A DNA stretch of 12,735 nucleotides from Bacteroidota bacterium (lineage in GTDB: Bacteria; Bacteroidota; Bacteroidia; Bacteroidales; GCA-2748055), in NCBI GenBank assembly GCA_024244665.1, contig JAAEOI010000424.1, forward strand, positions 1 to 12,735, read 5' to 3'. Made by a program: the position numbers and the translations under genes. The notes under the pieces were generated by a model, which saw only the letters and a list, made by a program, of their open reading frames with translations, ran no database searches and was not told the origin of the DNA. Below are positions 1-11,500 of this stretch, one piece after another. Numbering within the stretch: the stretch's first letter is position 1; every line of letters begins with the position of its first letter.

Positions 1-25
1 CGTCCGCCACGTTTCCTCCCCAAAG

Positions 26-113
26 GCGAACGTCCCTCCGGGACGTGATGGATCCCATAACCACGTGTCCCACCGATGAATCGGTGGGCTATTGGCATAT
101 GTCCCCCCGGGAC
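26..113. repeat. REP-like hairpin trio upstream of gene 1
   Basis: Three short perfect palindromes stand in a row. CGTCCC-TCC-GGGACG is at 31-45, CCCACCGAT-GA-ATCGGTGGG at 69-88 (followed by GCTATT), and GTCCC-CCC-GGGAC at 101-113. The same order occurs at 2361-2451 before the second large gene, so this is a repeated composite element rather than a gene-specific regulator. It resembles REP-type intergenic elements spread through many environmental genomes. No transposase is nearby. Whether it acts in transcription or mRNA stability cannot be told from the sequence. Confidence 0.8.
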
Positions 114-233
114 AAAAAACCTACCCCTGAAAGCACCAGGGGAAGGGGGTAAGTATGCCTTTGATGGGAGGTACCGGGGAAAAACAAATTCAAATTAGCC
201 TGAATAAGTAATTATAAATAATGTTTCTTGATT
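114..233. other. Non-coding stretch with degenerate G-rich repeat half
   Basis: The stretch starts AAAAAACCTACCCCTGAAAG, close to the sequence at 2499-2518 before the giant gene, and then carries a decayed G-rich tract (142-180, including TTGATGGGAGG). It therefore looks like an eroded copy of the hairpin family seen around 12045-12153. The AT-rich part (181-233) contains TTATAAATAAT near 212-222, which could hold a -10 box, but I find no convincing -35 partner and do not call a promoter. No open reading frame of note. Confidence 0.45.
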
Positions 234-339
234 CTCGCGCAGAGACGCGGAGACGCAGAGAAAAGAAATTTCGGATTTCGGATTTCCAAATTCTAAATTT
301 GCAATCTTTAACCTCTGCAGCTCTGCGGCTCTGTGCGAG
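234..339. repeat. Inverted pair of a 27-bp repeat
   Basis: A 27-bp element with core GAGACGCGGAGACGCAGAG lies at 234-260. An imperfect reverse-complement copy (five mismatches) lies at 313-339, separated by about 52 nt of AT-rich DNA. Exact forward copies recur at 2104-2130 and 2145-2171, and reverse copies at 2219-2245 and 2258-2276. The pair could fold into a long stem just before the ribosome binding site of gene 1. This is a dispersed intergenic repeat family seen in many uncultured bacteria; function unknown. Confidence 0.85.
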
Positions 340-356
340 AAATCAAAAAAATTATT

Positions 357-362
357 AAGGAG
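357..362 (+). promoter_or_regulatory. Ribosome binding site of gene 1
   Basis: AAGGAG lies 4 nt before the ATG at 367 and 7 nt before the in-frame ATG at 370. The spacing favours the second ATG slightly, so the true protein may begin at Met2. Confidence 0.75.
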
Positions 363-366
363 TGAT

Positions 367-2094
367 ATGATGAAGAAACATATACATTCATATCTGTTGT
401 GTCTGGTTCTGATAGGATGTGTTCTGAGTGTGGGCGGTTTTCGGGTGAGGGCTGCTCATGCGCAATCGGCGGAACAAACGATTACCCTGAATCCGGGGTG
501 GAATGCGGTCTTTCTTGAGGTTGAACCTCACAACAACAGTTGTGACGACGTATTCCAGGGCATTCCGGTTGAGAGTGTCTGGATGTGGAATCCCGACAAC
601 TCCCTGGTGGAATACATCCAAAATCCCGATGAACTGGTGCCGGAATCGCCGCAATGGCTGACCTATTTCCCAACAGGCCATCCGCTGGATTTTATGACGG
701 ATCTCTTTACGATTCAGGGCGAACGGGTCTACTTCATCAAACTGACCGGGGCAACGGACGTCAACTGGACCATTATCGGCCGTCCGCTGCTGCCGAAGAT
801 CGCATGGACCCCCTATTCGCTGAATCTGGTTGGATTTCATCTTGCTCCGGGGCAAGAACCGACGTTTGCAGACTTTTTCGCGCCCTCAGAAGCCCACGGC
901 AATACGAATCCGGAAGTGTACCGCCTCAATCCAGGCGGCGAATGGGAACAGGTGACAGATCCGCAAAACACTCCAATGCAAAGCGGCGAAGCCTATTGGG
1001 TAAAATGTAACGGCAAATCAGACTATCCCGGACCAATAACCGTGCAGGTGGAACAGGGGGGCGGGCTGGATTACGGCAGGATGTTGGTAGAACAGAAACT
1101 TTATGTTCGGAATAATACCACCGATACGGCTGATATATCATTAACCCCCCTCAATTCATCGTCAAACGGCCCGGCGGTTGATGGCGCGGTTCCTTTGCAC
1201 CGCTGGATCGATCCCCCTGATGAAAATGCCGGCTGGAATGAAATCACCGGCCCGGTTTCTGGCTCCTATGAAGAGCGTGAGGGCCAGGTTATCCGTCTTG
1301 CCGTGCAGCGGGCTTCCCTGCCAGGCTCCGGTTTGTATCAATCGCTGCTTGCCATAGAGAATGGGGCCGGCGTACGGATCCTGGCGCCGGTGTCTGCGGA
1401 GTACCAACAGGACTATGCGGGATTGTGGGTTGGGAGTGCCATCGTCAACAACGTCAACCAACCATCCGATAGCGGAGATCCGGATACACCCAAACCAACC
1501 GCCTCGGAATTTCAATTCCGCCTGATCCTGCATGTGGATAGCGGCGGACAGAAAACACTGTTACGAGAAGTGACCCAGATGTGGCAGGAACCGCAAGGAG
1601 AGCAAGAGGGATACTATGTGCTGATTACCGATGAGAGTTTGATTCCGAACTATAGCTGTCCCGGGTTGCGAGATGGACGGCCGGTGTGTCGCCGGGTCAG
1701 TTCTCCCGTGTTTAGTTTTCCCGGGACATTGGACCTGAGCGGAAGTTTTAGCATGGGGAATGTGATTTCCGGGCAGTATCCCCTTGGGTTTGACGATCCC
1801 CTGAATCCCTTTAAACACAAATATCACCCGGATCATGACAACCTCTATCCCAATTCCACCACCATACGACCGGAGGGGGATGAGTCATACGACATTACGC
1901 GTAATATCACAATGGAATTTACGAGTACTGATCCGACCAATCTTGATCTCACGATGCCCGGCTGGGGCGATACGGATATGGGAGGGACGTATACAGAGCA
2001 GATTATAGGGTTACATCGCGACACCCTCTATGTGGAAGGAGTGTTTCGTTTACATAAAGTATCTACCGTGGGAATCTTAAATGATGGACCATAG
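367..2094 (+). CDS. Secreted beta-rich protein of unknown function
   Basis: I do not recognise a named family. The 575-residue product has an export signal: basic start MMKKH, hydrophobic stretch at 9-24, and a likely signal peptidase I cut after AHA (residue 32). LIGC at 15-18 also fits a lipobox, so a lipoprotein is possible. Two related blocks follow, about 35-130 and 131-225, each with a 'W..Y/GWN' opening and a late 'G-E-x-Y-[FW]' strand. Next come a beta-rich block (230-345) and a C-terminal block starting GLWVG near 353 and ending in beta strands close to the stop. Residues 484-491 form HKYHPDHD, a His/Asp cluster that could bind a metal. From memory, the GLWVG block and the NPFxHxYHPDHD motif recur in large hypothetical secreted proteins of planctomycetes and verrucomicrobia; this is unchecked. 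It lies 474 bp before the giant gene in the same direction, so a joint role is plausible. No enzyme motif, transmembrane anchor after the signal peptide, or frame damage is visible. Confidence 0.9.
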   Translation: MMKKHIHSYLLCLVLIGCVLSVGGFRVRAAHAQSAEQTITLNPGWNAVFLEVEPHNNSCDDVFQGIPVESVWMWNPDNSLVEYIQNPDELVPESPQWLTYFPTGHPLDFMTDLFTIQGERVYFIKLTGATDVNWTIIGRPLLPKIAWTPYSLNLVGFHLAPGQEPTFADFFAPSEAHGNTNPEVYRLNPGGEWEQVTDPQNTPMQSGEAYWVKCNGKSDYPGPITVQVEQGGGLDYGRMLVEQKLYVRNNTTDTADISLTPLNSSSNGPAVDGAVPLHRWIDPPDENAGWNEITGPVSGSYEEREGQVIRLAVQRASLPGSGLYQSLLAIENGAGVRILAPVSAEYQQDYAGLWVGSAIVNNVNQPSDSGDPDTPKPTASEFQFRLILHVDSGGQKTLLREVTQMWQEPQGEQEGYYVLITDESLIPNYSCPGLRDGRPVCRRVSSPVFSFPGTLDLSGSFSMGNVISGQYPLGFDDPLNPFKHKYHPDHDNLYPNSTTIRPEGDESYDITRNITMEFTSTDPTNLDLTMPGWGDTDMGGTYTEQIIGLHRDTLYVEGVFRLHKVSTVGILNDGP

Positions 2095-2103
2095 AATTTT
2101 TTT

Positions 2104-2276
2104 CTCGCGCAGAGACGCGGAGACGCAGAGAATGATAAGAATAACTCGCGCAGAGACGCGGAGACGCAGAGATTGTTTTGGTTCGCGCAAGGCGCGAAAA
2201 GCTTTTTCTTTTGTTTTTCTCTGCGTCTCTGCGTCTCTGCGCGAGAACAAAAACAATCTCTGTAGCTCTGCGCGAG
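2104..2276. repeat. Four-copy cluster of the 27-bp repeat
   Basis: Two identical forward copies (2104-2130 and 2145-2171) are followed by a near-perfect reverse copy (2219-2245, one difference) and a shortened reverse copy (2258-2276). Between them is a perfect hairpin, TTCGCGC-AAG-GCGCGAA, at 2182-2198. The pairing extends beyond the repeats: GATTGTTTTGGTTCGCGC at 2171-2188 pairs approximately with the sequence at 2239-2258. The cluster starts 9 nt after the stop codon of gene 1. It could form large stem-loops in the transcript and act as a block to transcription or to 3' decay, but there is no typical U-tract terminator. Confidence 0.88.
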
Positions 2277-2327
2277 ATAAAAAAAGTATAAATTAGCCCA
2301 ATAGTAACATTAACAACAGAGAAACTT

Positions 2328-2451
2328 CTCTCCTCCCCTGGTGGTAGGGGTCGGGGGAGGGGCGAACGTCCCTCCGGGACTGAACCTCTTCGCACCTCAG
2401 GTTCCCACCGATGAATCGGTGGGCTATTCGCGGTTCGTCCCTGCCGGGACG
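2328..2451. repeat. Second REP-like hairpin trio, upstream of giant gene
   Basis: A G-rich part (2331-2364, CCTCCCC... to ...GGGGGAGGGG) leads into GTCCC-TCC-GGGAC at 2368-2380. CCCACCGAT-GA-ATCGGTGGG follows at 2404-2423, and CGTCCC-TGCC-GGGACG at 2436-2451. The middle palindrome plus the following GCTATT is identical to the one at 69-94, and GGCGAACGTCCCTCCGGGAC is shared with 26-44. The unit is therefore duplicated ahead of each large gene. The remaining 2277-2327 is AT-rich with no visible feature. Confidence 0.8.
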
Positions 2452-2498
2452 ATCTCCGAGTTGCCCTGTTTTAGAGAGCAGCCAGGATTATTATCGCA

Positions 2499-2540
2499 AA
2501 AAACCTACTCCTGAAAGGGGGTTAGGGGAGGGTGAAAAAC
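2499..2540. repeat. Half-copy of G-rich hairpin repeat
   Basis: AAAAAACCTACTCCTGAAAG parallels 114-133, and TTAGGGGAGGGTGA at 2522-2535 is identical to 12618-12631 and nearly identical to 12140-12153. It is the right half of the hairpin unit that flanks the DUF559 gene, here without its matching left half. Confidence 0.65.
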
Positions 2541-2553
2541 AACCACCAATCAC

Positions 2554-2560
2554 AAAGGAG
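2554..2560 (+). promoter_or_regulatory. Ribosome binding site of giant gene
   Basis: AAAGGAG ends 8 nt before the ATG at 2569. The in-frame ATG at 2575 would be 14 nt away, so the first ATG is preferred. Confidence 0.8.
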
Positions 2561-2568
2561 TCAGTATT

Positions 2569-5500
2569 ATGTGCATGAAAACACAAAGTAAAATCAACAG
2601 CAAAAAAGATGTGATAACCCTTATCTTACTCATATGGGGACTAACAGGACTGCTTTTCGCCGGATTCACGCCCCGGGTCGAGGCAGCCACGATCTATGTC
2701 GGCCCCGGCGAAACCTACACCACCATCCAGGCCGGGATTGATGCGGCTGTAGCCGGGGATATCGTAGTTGTGCGGGACGGGACCTATACCGGGACGGGTA
2801 ATAAAGACCTGGATTTTTATGGTAAGGCGATTACGCTGCGTTCCGAACATGGTGCGGCGACGACGATCATCGATTGTGAAAATAGTGGCAGAGGATTTTA
2901 TTTTCATAGTGGCGAGACAATATCTTCGGTCGTGGATGGATTTACAATTACAAATGGAAATGCATACGAAGGCAGTGGCATTTATAATGATAATGCTTCC
3001 CCTACCATCACCAATTGTGTGTTTAGCGGGAATAGTGCTACAGGACTCGGAGGCGGGGGAATTTTGAATCTCGGTTCTTCATCTCCTACAATCACTAACT
3101 GTCTGTTTAGCGAGAATAATGCATCCCGTGGTGGCGGGATATTTAACCTGGATTCGTCCTCTCCTATCATTAGTAACTGCACATTTACGGGGAATATAGC
3201 TGACAGTGGTGGCGGTGGAATCCTAAATTCTCTCTCGTCCTCTCCCACGGTCACCAACTGCACGTTTAGCGGGAATAGTGCATACGATGGCGGTGGCATC
3301 TATATTAGCCGTGATTCCTCCTCTACGATCACTAACTGCGTGTTTAATGAGAATAATGCATCCTACTATGGTGGTGGAATCGTTAACCACTCATCTTCCT
3401 CCATCATTGCTAACTGCGTGTTTAGCGGGAATAATGCAGCCGTCTGTGGTGGTGGTATCACTATAGGTTTCTCCTCCGTTATCATTAACAGTACATTTTA
3501 CGGGAATAGCGCAGCATTCTGCGGCGGGGGGATTCATAACTACTCCGACCTCCTTACCATCACCAATAGCATTATTTGGGGAAATGACGCTTCAGTATAC
3601 GGGGATCAGATTTACAACCCTGGTCAACAACAACAAATTACCATTAGTCATTCTGATATCCAGGGCGGAATTGGTGGCTTGACGGGAGTGAATGATGGTG
3701 GCGGTAATATTGATCTGGATCCACTTTTTGTTGACCCGGCAAACGGAAACTACCATCTTGCCGCAGACTCCCTTTGCATTGATGCCGGAACCAACACAGG
3801 CGCGCCAGCAGATGATATCGATAACGAACCCCGACCCGGCGGTTCTAATGTCGATATAGGGGCTGACGAACATTACAGTACGCTTTTTGTTGACGAGCAA
3901 AATGGGGATGATTTCAATCCCGGAGTCTCATGGCCGGCTGCCAAAGCCACCATTCAATCGGCAATCGACCATCTTGCTTCTGCCCATGGAAGCGGTGAAA
4001 TTCATGTTGCCGCCGGAACTTACGTTGAAAATATTACACTCGTCCCTGGGATAGAGTTGTTCGGCGGCTATCCACAGGGCGGCGGTTCCAGAGATCTCAC
4101 TATCAATATCACTACTATTGATGGCAATGGAAACGGTCCTGTGGTGAGCATTCCTGGCGGTGACGGGATCCGTATTGACGGATTCGTCATCCAGGGGGGA
4201 AATGCGACAAATGGTGGTGGAATTTATATCAGCGGCGACGGCAATTCCCCAATCATCGAGAACTGTACGATTCAGAACAATACTGCTACAGACAGCGGAG
4301 GCGGAATCTACCTGAGCCAGGCCACTCCGATAATTATGAACTGTGGGCTTTTTAACAACACGGCGGTTACCGGAGCCGGGATTTATGCCGGCGATAACGC
4401 AACGATCATCAATTGTACGATCGTGGACAACAGTGTTGGCGTGGGGGCGTATGCTGAGACCGGGACTCAAGCAATTATCACGAACAGCATTATCCGGGAC
4501 AATGCCGGCGGACAGATCGATGGGACTCTGACGGTTACCTACAGCAATATTCAGGGAGCAGAAGAAGAAGATGGAAATTTTGTTCGTAATCCTCGTTTTG
4601 CTGATGCAGCTAGCGGAAATTATCATCTCTCCGGAGATTCACCCTGTATTCACGCCGGGACAAATGTAGGCGCACCAGCAGGGGATGTTGACGGGGAAGC
4701 TCGTCCTTTTGATACCAGGGTTGATGTTGGGTTTGATGAGTTTTCTGGCGGATATATCGATTCAGATACTGATGGTCTCCCGGATTACTGGGAATATTAT
4801 TACTTTGGCGATGACGATCTCTCCCAGGTTGCCTCCTGTGGTCCGGAGATAGATTATGCTGTGTGTGATCCGGATTTGGACGGGATGGACAATCTTACAG
4901 AATATCAGAAAGGGACCCATCCCAATGCCCAGTTTGATCGGCCTGTGCTCGGATTTGTCTTTGTTGACGATGCAAAAGGCGATGATGCCAATCATGGGCA
5001 TAACTGGCTGTACCCTAAAAAGACGATTCAGGCGGGGATTGACGCGGCCTCGGTGGGAGATACGGTACTCGTCCGGTCCGGCACCGCCACAGCACCGATG
5101 ATCTATAAGGGTGACGGCAACAAAAACCTGGATTTTGGAGGTAAAGCCATTACGGTCCGTTCCGAAAAGGGACCGGAAAAAACGATCGTAGATTGTGAGA
5201 ACGACGGCAGGGGATTCTATTTTTTCCGAGGCGAGACAGCAGATTCGGTTGTCAACGGCTTTACAATTCAGAACGGAAATGCCGATGTTGGTGGCGGCAT
5301 AGCCTTGACTCAGTATTCTTCCCCAACAATTGTCGCTTGTATGATCAAAAATAATCAAGCCTCTTACGGTGGAGGAATTCATGTTTATAGGCACTCCTCA
5401 CCCAGAATTGTGAATACGCTGATCATTAATAACACAGCGAGTAATGGCGGTGGTGGGATTTCTACCCAGGATTATGCCACTCCTCACATTATCAACAGTA

Positions 5501-8500
5501 CCATTGCGGACAATCAGGCCGGCAGCGACGGCGGCGGAATTTTTTGTCAGCTAAGCTATCCTTCCTGGCCTATCATAAGCAATTCTATCCTCTGGAACAA
5601 TACACCAAATGAAGTGTCCTATAATGCTCCCAATAGCACGATCACCTTCAGTTTCTCTGATATAAAAGGATCAGGAGGTTCTGGGAGCAATTGGAGTTTA
5701 GGTGCCGGATATATTGATAACGGAGGTAATATAGATGTTGAGCCTCGTTTCCGAGACTCCGGGAACGAAGATTTCAGGCTCAAAACTGATTCTCCCTGTA
5801 TCGATGTCGGTTCAAGCATTAATGCACTCTACTCAGATTTACGCGGTTCATTACGCCCGATAAATATTAATGATGGTCCGGGAGACGATCTTGTGCACAA
5901 TAACTTCGATATGGGGGCCTATGAATATTCCGCGTATCCCAATGGAATAGACGATGAGGTACGAAAGGCATTCAAGGATATCGGGACAACTTTTCAAGAT
6001 CTCATTACAAATGTCTCGTATAACATCACCTGGACCAACAGAGCGCCCTTTCCGAATGATGATCGCCGGATCACCGGCGACTTTGAGTACACGGTCAAGC
6101 GTTTACTGGTGGGGGCCGGTGGAGAACATATCGTGCTGGATACAAAAACTGTGCCTCAAAGCCCGCCCCCCGGAGGATATGAATATTCTTTCAAGTTTGA
6201 GAATAAACACGTTGGAACCTGGAATATCAAAATTGAGATGGTCGACGATCCGAATCAGTTTGAAGTATCTCAAGACCCCGTAATCATTGAAATTGGTGAG
6301 GAGAACAAATGGGTTATTGGTGAACCGGTAGATCCGCCAGGCGGAGCAGATAAGACATACGGTACCGGTCCCGAATTAGAGGAAAAAGATCAAAATTCAT
6401 TTTTCTGGCATGATGCTACCAACACGCTGTATGCAGTCGCTCCAACTGACGGGGTCGCCTATATCAAGTGGTTTACCACAGGCGGAGAACCGATCTTTGC
6501 CAGCGGGACGAATCTCTGGCCAGACGATCCGGCGCTCGATATGCCGGAAGATCCCCAATTCTACATCATCGACTCTTTTCCTGCGAATCTTTTACCCTCA
6601 GATTCGAACTATTCCAGTGTGGAACTTCTGTATGATGATAACGGAGCCTCGATCGATGCCAATCAGTTTACTGCGAGCGGGACAGGATATAGTGTGTTAA
6701 ATTACTGGAAAGCTGATGACCCGACCTTTGTGGTGGTGAAAGCGATCCGCTGGGATGACCCTACTTATCTGGAAGAAAACACCACTGACGCGATTGTGGG
6801 ACAGGAACTCATCTCTTCAGACCATGATTCGACCTGTGACAGTGGGTTTGTGTTTCACGAAATTTCCCCTTATGCCCCGCGAACCACGATAGCAGATAAT
6901 CCCTACGATGGTTATGAACGTGCTACCCGTACCGGTCCGATCTATCCGGTGAATGATGACGACCTGGTGGTGGTCTGGTATCAAACAGAACCCCGGACCA
7001 GCATCTGTTGGCCCTATAAACCTGTGCGCTACAATGCCCAATGGCCGGATGAAACCAGCCCCAGCTATGGAAAAATCATCATTGCCCGGACTGATGGTAC
7101 AGGCGATGTCTTGCTTGGGAAAAATAACATTCAGATCTACAATCAGCCTGACTCGAGCTTACCCGGTCATAATCCTAATGAAGAACATGCCCTGATTATT
7201 GGAGAAACGGTCTTCGCCCTGCGAAGCGATCTGAACGCACTTATTGGAGTTTCTGAACCTTACGTGATTGTCAAGTACCAGGAGCCGGCGGAGGATGATC
7301 AGTGGAAATTTCGAGTGTTTGAGGTTGTTGCAGAAGATCCTCCTGACGATACTTTTGAATATGACGGTGACGCAGGAGAGCTTATTCAGGCACCCTATCC
7401 GCTCAGCACCTTTCAGGTTTGTGAACAATCTGAAGGACTTCCCGGAGGTCCCTGGTGGGAAGACTATCATGGCAATCTTTACGCCAAAAAGGACGGCACC
7501 GGAATTCTTCGTTTTTTCTATCCACTTCAGACAAGTTTCTTTTACGATCTCGATGGCGACGGGACCCAGGATGACCCAGTTGGAGCCTGTATTCCCTGGT
7601 TAGACAGACTTCCTGGGGGAACTCCGGGAGATCCGGTCGATGTGACCTATATCATCGGCTGGCCGGATGATATACCGAAATTGCACGTGGGTGAAACCCT
7701 GATCACGCCCAAAAACGGACTTCCGAGCATTAAAGACCAATGCAGCGTCGAGATTATCTACGATGAGTCCGGTTCCAGCGTCAAGCTCCTCGAAGTCATC
7801 ACAGAGCGGTCCGTGGAACTGGCGGACACCTTTGAACTCCCTGCGGAAATCAAAACCAAAGAGATCGGGAGTGCTACCGTGATCTTTCCGGAACTGCCAC
7901 CACACTTAGTGGATCGGGTCTCGTATGATTATCAGAATAAAGAACTGAAATTCAAAGGAATCTTTGATGATTCAGGCGTTGGCGAACCGCTCCTGCTCCT
8001 CAATATTATGAGTGCACGAGAGCAAAATATGATCGAGGATTTAACAGACGATTCCTCTTTTCAAAATGCTGTCGACGCGCTTTTTAGTGAAACTCGAGGC
8101 GATCACTTGATAGGCGAAACCGAAATTGCCGGTAACGGCATCTTCAAAATCTTAACAGCCGCCGCTCCAAACGGTGGTTCGGGGTATGTCACCTTAGTAT
8201 TCAATAATAATCAAGAATTCTGCGCCGGCAATCCGGTAGGGCTTGAAGTGATCGAGGTGGATTGCGCTGATTTGTATCAAGGCGAATTAAAAGCTCTCGA
8301 ACCGGAAAATGTCTTTGATGAGCGCATGACTTTCAAACACAGCGGCGATTTTGCCGGAGAGCCTGATAATTTGATCTTTGAATGGAAATATGATGCCATT
8401 TCAACCGATGAACCGGAACAAAATCCTGACCAAAATCCGGGCCTCTGGCAAGATCTTGTCGCTGAGGCCAATGGACAGGGTGTCAACGACTATACTATCG

Positions 8501-11500
8501 GTGGAGCTGGCATCCAGATATTGCAAGATAAATGGATCACCACCCATTACAGAGGATATAATAGATGCGGGCCAGACCAGTGGAGTTCCTGGACAAAGCC
8601 AATGCTTTATGAAAACTGGGTCAAACGGCTCATCAAAAAAATTAACCCTTTTGAACAGCGTTTCCACGACCTGCACAACCATGCGGCCGCGACCTATGTT
8701 AGCATGATTCAGCAGGCCGGACCGCGTTATGAAGGAGATGTTGCCCTCAATGATGATCCCGATTATTTAGACAGCATCGGACTGATCGAGTTGTATGAAA
8801 CTGTCCTTAAGCGGGCCAAAGAACTCAGTATCGACGGCACACCTCCGGTGGTCGATGAAGAAGTATCCAATAATGCCCTCCTGATGGCGGCCAGCCGTGT
8901 GGCTGACCTCTACATGCTGCTTGGTAATGAAGCCTATGCTGATGCCACTGACCCGACTATCGGCTATACAACCGAGGGTTCGGTCGGTACTGCTGCGCCA
9001 GCCATATTCTGCTTCCAGAATCAGGTCGCATCCCTGTTGCAGGAGGAATTGGAATTACTCAGAGGGAGAGATGATTCCAGAAACCCGGATATTGATATCC
9101 GACCTGTGTATAACCGGCTGATCTGGAACTTCACATACGGCAATGGCCAGGTGGCCTATGCCAACAATTACGGGGTGGAAACCGAAGACCAGGCCCAGGA
9201 ATTGTATCCCCAAGGGCATGGCGATGCCTGGGGCCATTATCTGACCGCTATCAAACGATATTATGACCTGTTGCGGCATCCGAATTTTGGTTGGAATCCA
9301 CAGACGGAACAGATTTTGTTAGCCGGGACACCGGTGGAAGTGGACTTCTTGGATGAGCGCAATTTTGCGGCGATTGCTGCCGTCAAAGCGCGCACCGGTA
9401 CCGAGATCGTCAATCTGACCTATCGCGAGAAGTATGTGGAAGATCCTGAAGGGCAATGGCAGGGGTATAAGGATGCAAACGGGGACCGTGCCTGGGGCCT
9501 GTCCGAATGGGCTGCCCGGGCCGGACAGGGTACATATTTTGACTGGGTTGTGGGTAATGCGTTCTTGCCCCCGGTAAAAGAAGACGATCCCAGAACCGGC
9601 ATCCGGAAGGTAGACCGCCGCACGGTGACGGAATTGGCAGAAATCGCCAGTTGGTTTATAGAAATCCAGTCGCAGGTAGACCAGGCGGATGTCGGCTTAA
9701 ATCCTTTAGGTATTGCCAAAGATGCGATCCCCTTTGATATTGCCCCGGTAGAGATCGACCAGGGCAAAACCCATTTCGAGCAGATCTATGAACGGGCGGT
9801 ACAGGCATTGAATAACGCCATTTCGGTCTTTAATCATGCCAACCAGTACAGCCAGTTACTGCGTAAACATCAGGATACGCTCGAAGATTTCCAACAGAAT
9901 GCTGATGACCGGGAAGCGGACTTTACAAACCGCCTGATTGAGGTCTTTGGCTATCCTTATTCTGATGACATCGGCGCCGGGAAAACCTACCCGGCGGGCT
10001 ACGATGGACCGGATCTCTATCACTATATGTATGTTGATCCCTCTGTCCTGATGGGTGTGCAGACATCTGACCCGCTAAAATTTACTGTGGAAGTGACCGA
10101 TTTTCTGAATGTGGATCAGCAAGGCGCGCTGGTCAAAACCACACAGAATATTGACTTTCATGTATCCACCGAAGGGTTCGGGCTAATTAAGCCGTCATAC
10201 TGGACCGGCAGTCGCAGAGCGCCAGGGGAGATCCAGATGGCGCGCACTGAACTACTGCTGACCAAATCCCGTTTTGAAAAAGCCCTGATCGATTATGACA
10301 ATCTAATCGCCCAGATCGAGTCGGAAGCCAAACTGCTGGAAGCGCAGTATAATCTGACCCAGGATAAGATCGACATCATGTACGGAATGCAGCAAAAGCA
10401 ACAAGATCTCAACGATGCGATCTATAAAGCCAGAAAACGACAGTTGGATTATCGCACGACTGGTAGAATGGCGACATTAGTTGCCAATGCGATTGCTGAA
10501 GGCTTTCCTGGCAATTTCGGTATTATCGTTGGTTTGGCTGGTGGGACTATAGGAGATTGGACCTCCGCTTTTCGTTCTGCCGTCAGGTTGGCCGGAACGG
10601 TGACCAATGAAATTATGACCCAGATGGCGGATGGTGAATCAGTAAAGGAACTCTCGATTCAGCAGGCTAAGGAGATGGTGTCAAGTCAGGGCAATATTGA
10701 CTTGACTACCCTGGAGAGTAATTTCGCCATCGAACAAAAGCTGGCGCAGATCGCGCAGATGATCCGCAGTGAGGCTTCCATGCGACTGGAACTGTTTATG
10801 CTGCAAGAGCAGATTCAGCAGGCCGCCGGACGTTATCAATCCGCACTTGCCAGGGGGGAACGGCTCTTGCAAGACCGCACTCGCTACCGCACGAAGGTGG
10901 CTGATGATGTACGGGAATATCGCTATAAGGACATGGCTTTCAGGATCTTCCGTAACGATGCGCTGCAAAAGTACCGGGCGCAGTTCGATCTGGCGGCGAT
11001 GTATGTTTACCTGGCGGCTAAAGCCTACGACTATGATACCTGTCTGCTGGATTCGAGTAACAAGGCCGCTGAACACTTCTTCACAAATATTGTCAAACAG
11101 CGCACCATCGGCGAGATTAACAGCGGCATTCCCATGACCGGCAGCGGGCTGGCGGACCCGATGGCGCAATTGTACCAGAATTTTTCGGTGCTCAAGACGC
11201 AGATGGGCTTTAACAATCCTCAGATCGAACAAAACCGCTTTTCGCTGCGCAAAGAATTCTTTAGAATTCAGGGGGATCTGAATTCCAATGAACAGTGGCA
11301 GGAAGCCCTTATGTTGCATAAAATAGAGAATCTCTGGGATATGCAGGAATTTCGACGCTATTGCCGGCCTTTTGCGCAGGAAGGATTTCTTGAACCGGCG
11401 ATTGTGATCCCCTTTACGACCAATATCAGTTCACGGCTCAATTTCTTCGGCTGGCCCTTAGGGGGACAGGATTCCTACTACGATTCGTCCCGCTTTGCCA

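Noticed and set aside
26..113. CRISPR array or riboswitch
   Set aside because: Palindromes differ from each other, there are no regular spacers, and no conserved riboswitch core is visible.
205..225. Promoter -10 box TTATAAATAAT before gene 1
   Set aside because: AT-rich by chance is likely; no matching -35 at suitable spacing, so not called.
2063..2395. Open reading frames on both strands across the 2081-2395 gap
   Set aside because: They translate the 27-bp repeat and G-rich repeats into low-complexity Arg/Ser-rich peptides; no start signal and no protein-like composition.
3928..4626. 232-residue minus-strand frame inside the giant gene
   Set aside because: Shadow of the repetitive beta-helix coding sequence; no ribosome binding site and no recognisable domain.
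10681..11319. 212-residue minus-strand frame inside the giant gene
   Set aside because: Shadow of the coiled-coil region; the plus frame is intact, long and protein-like.
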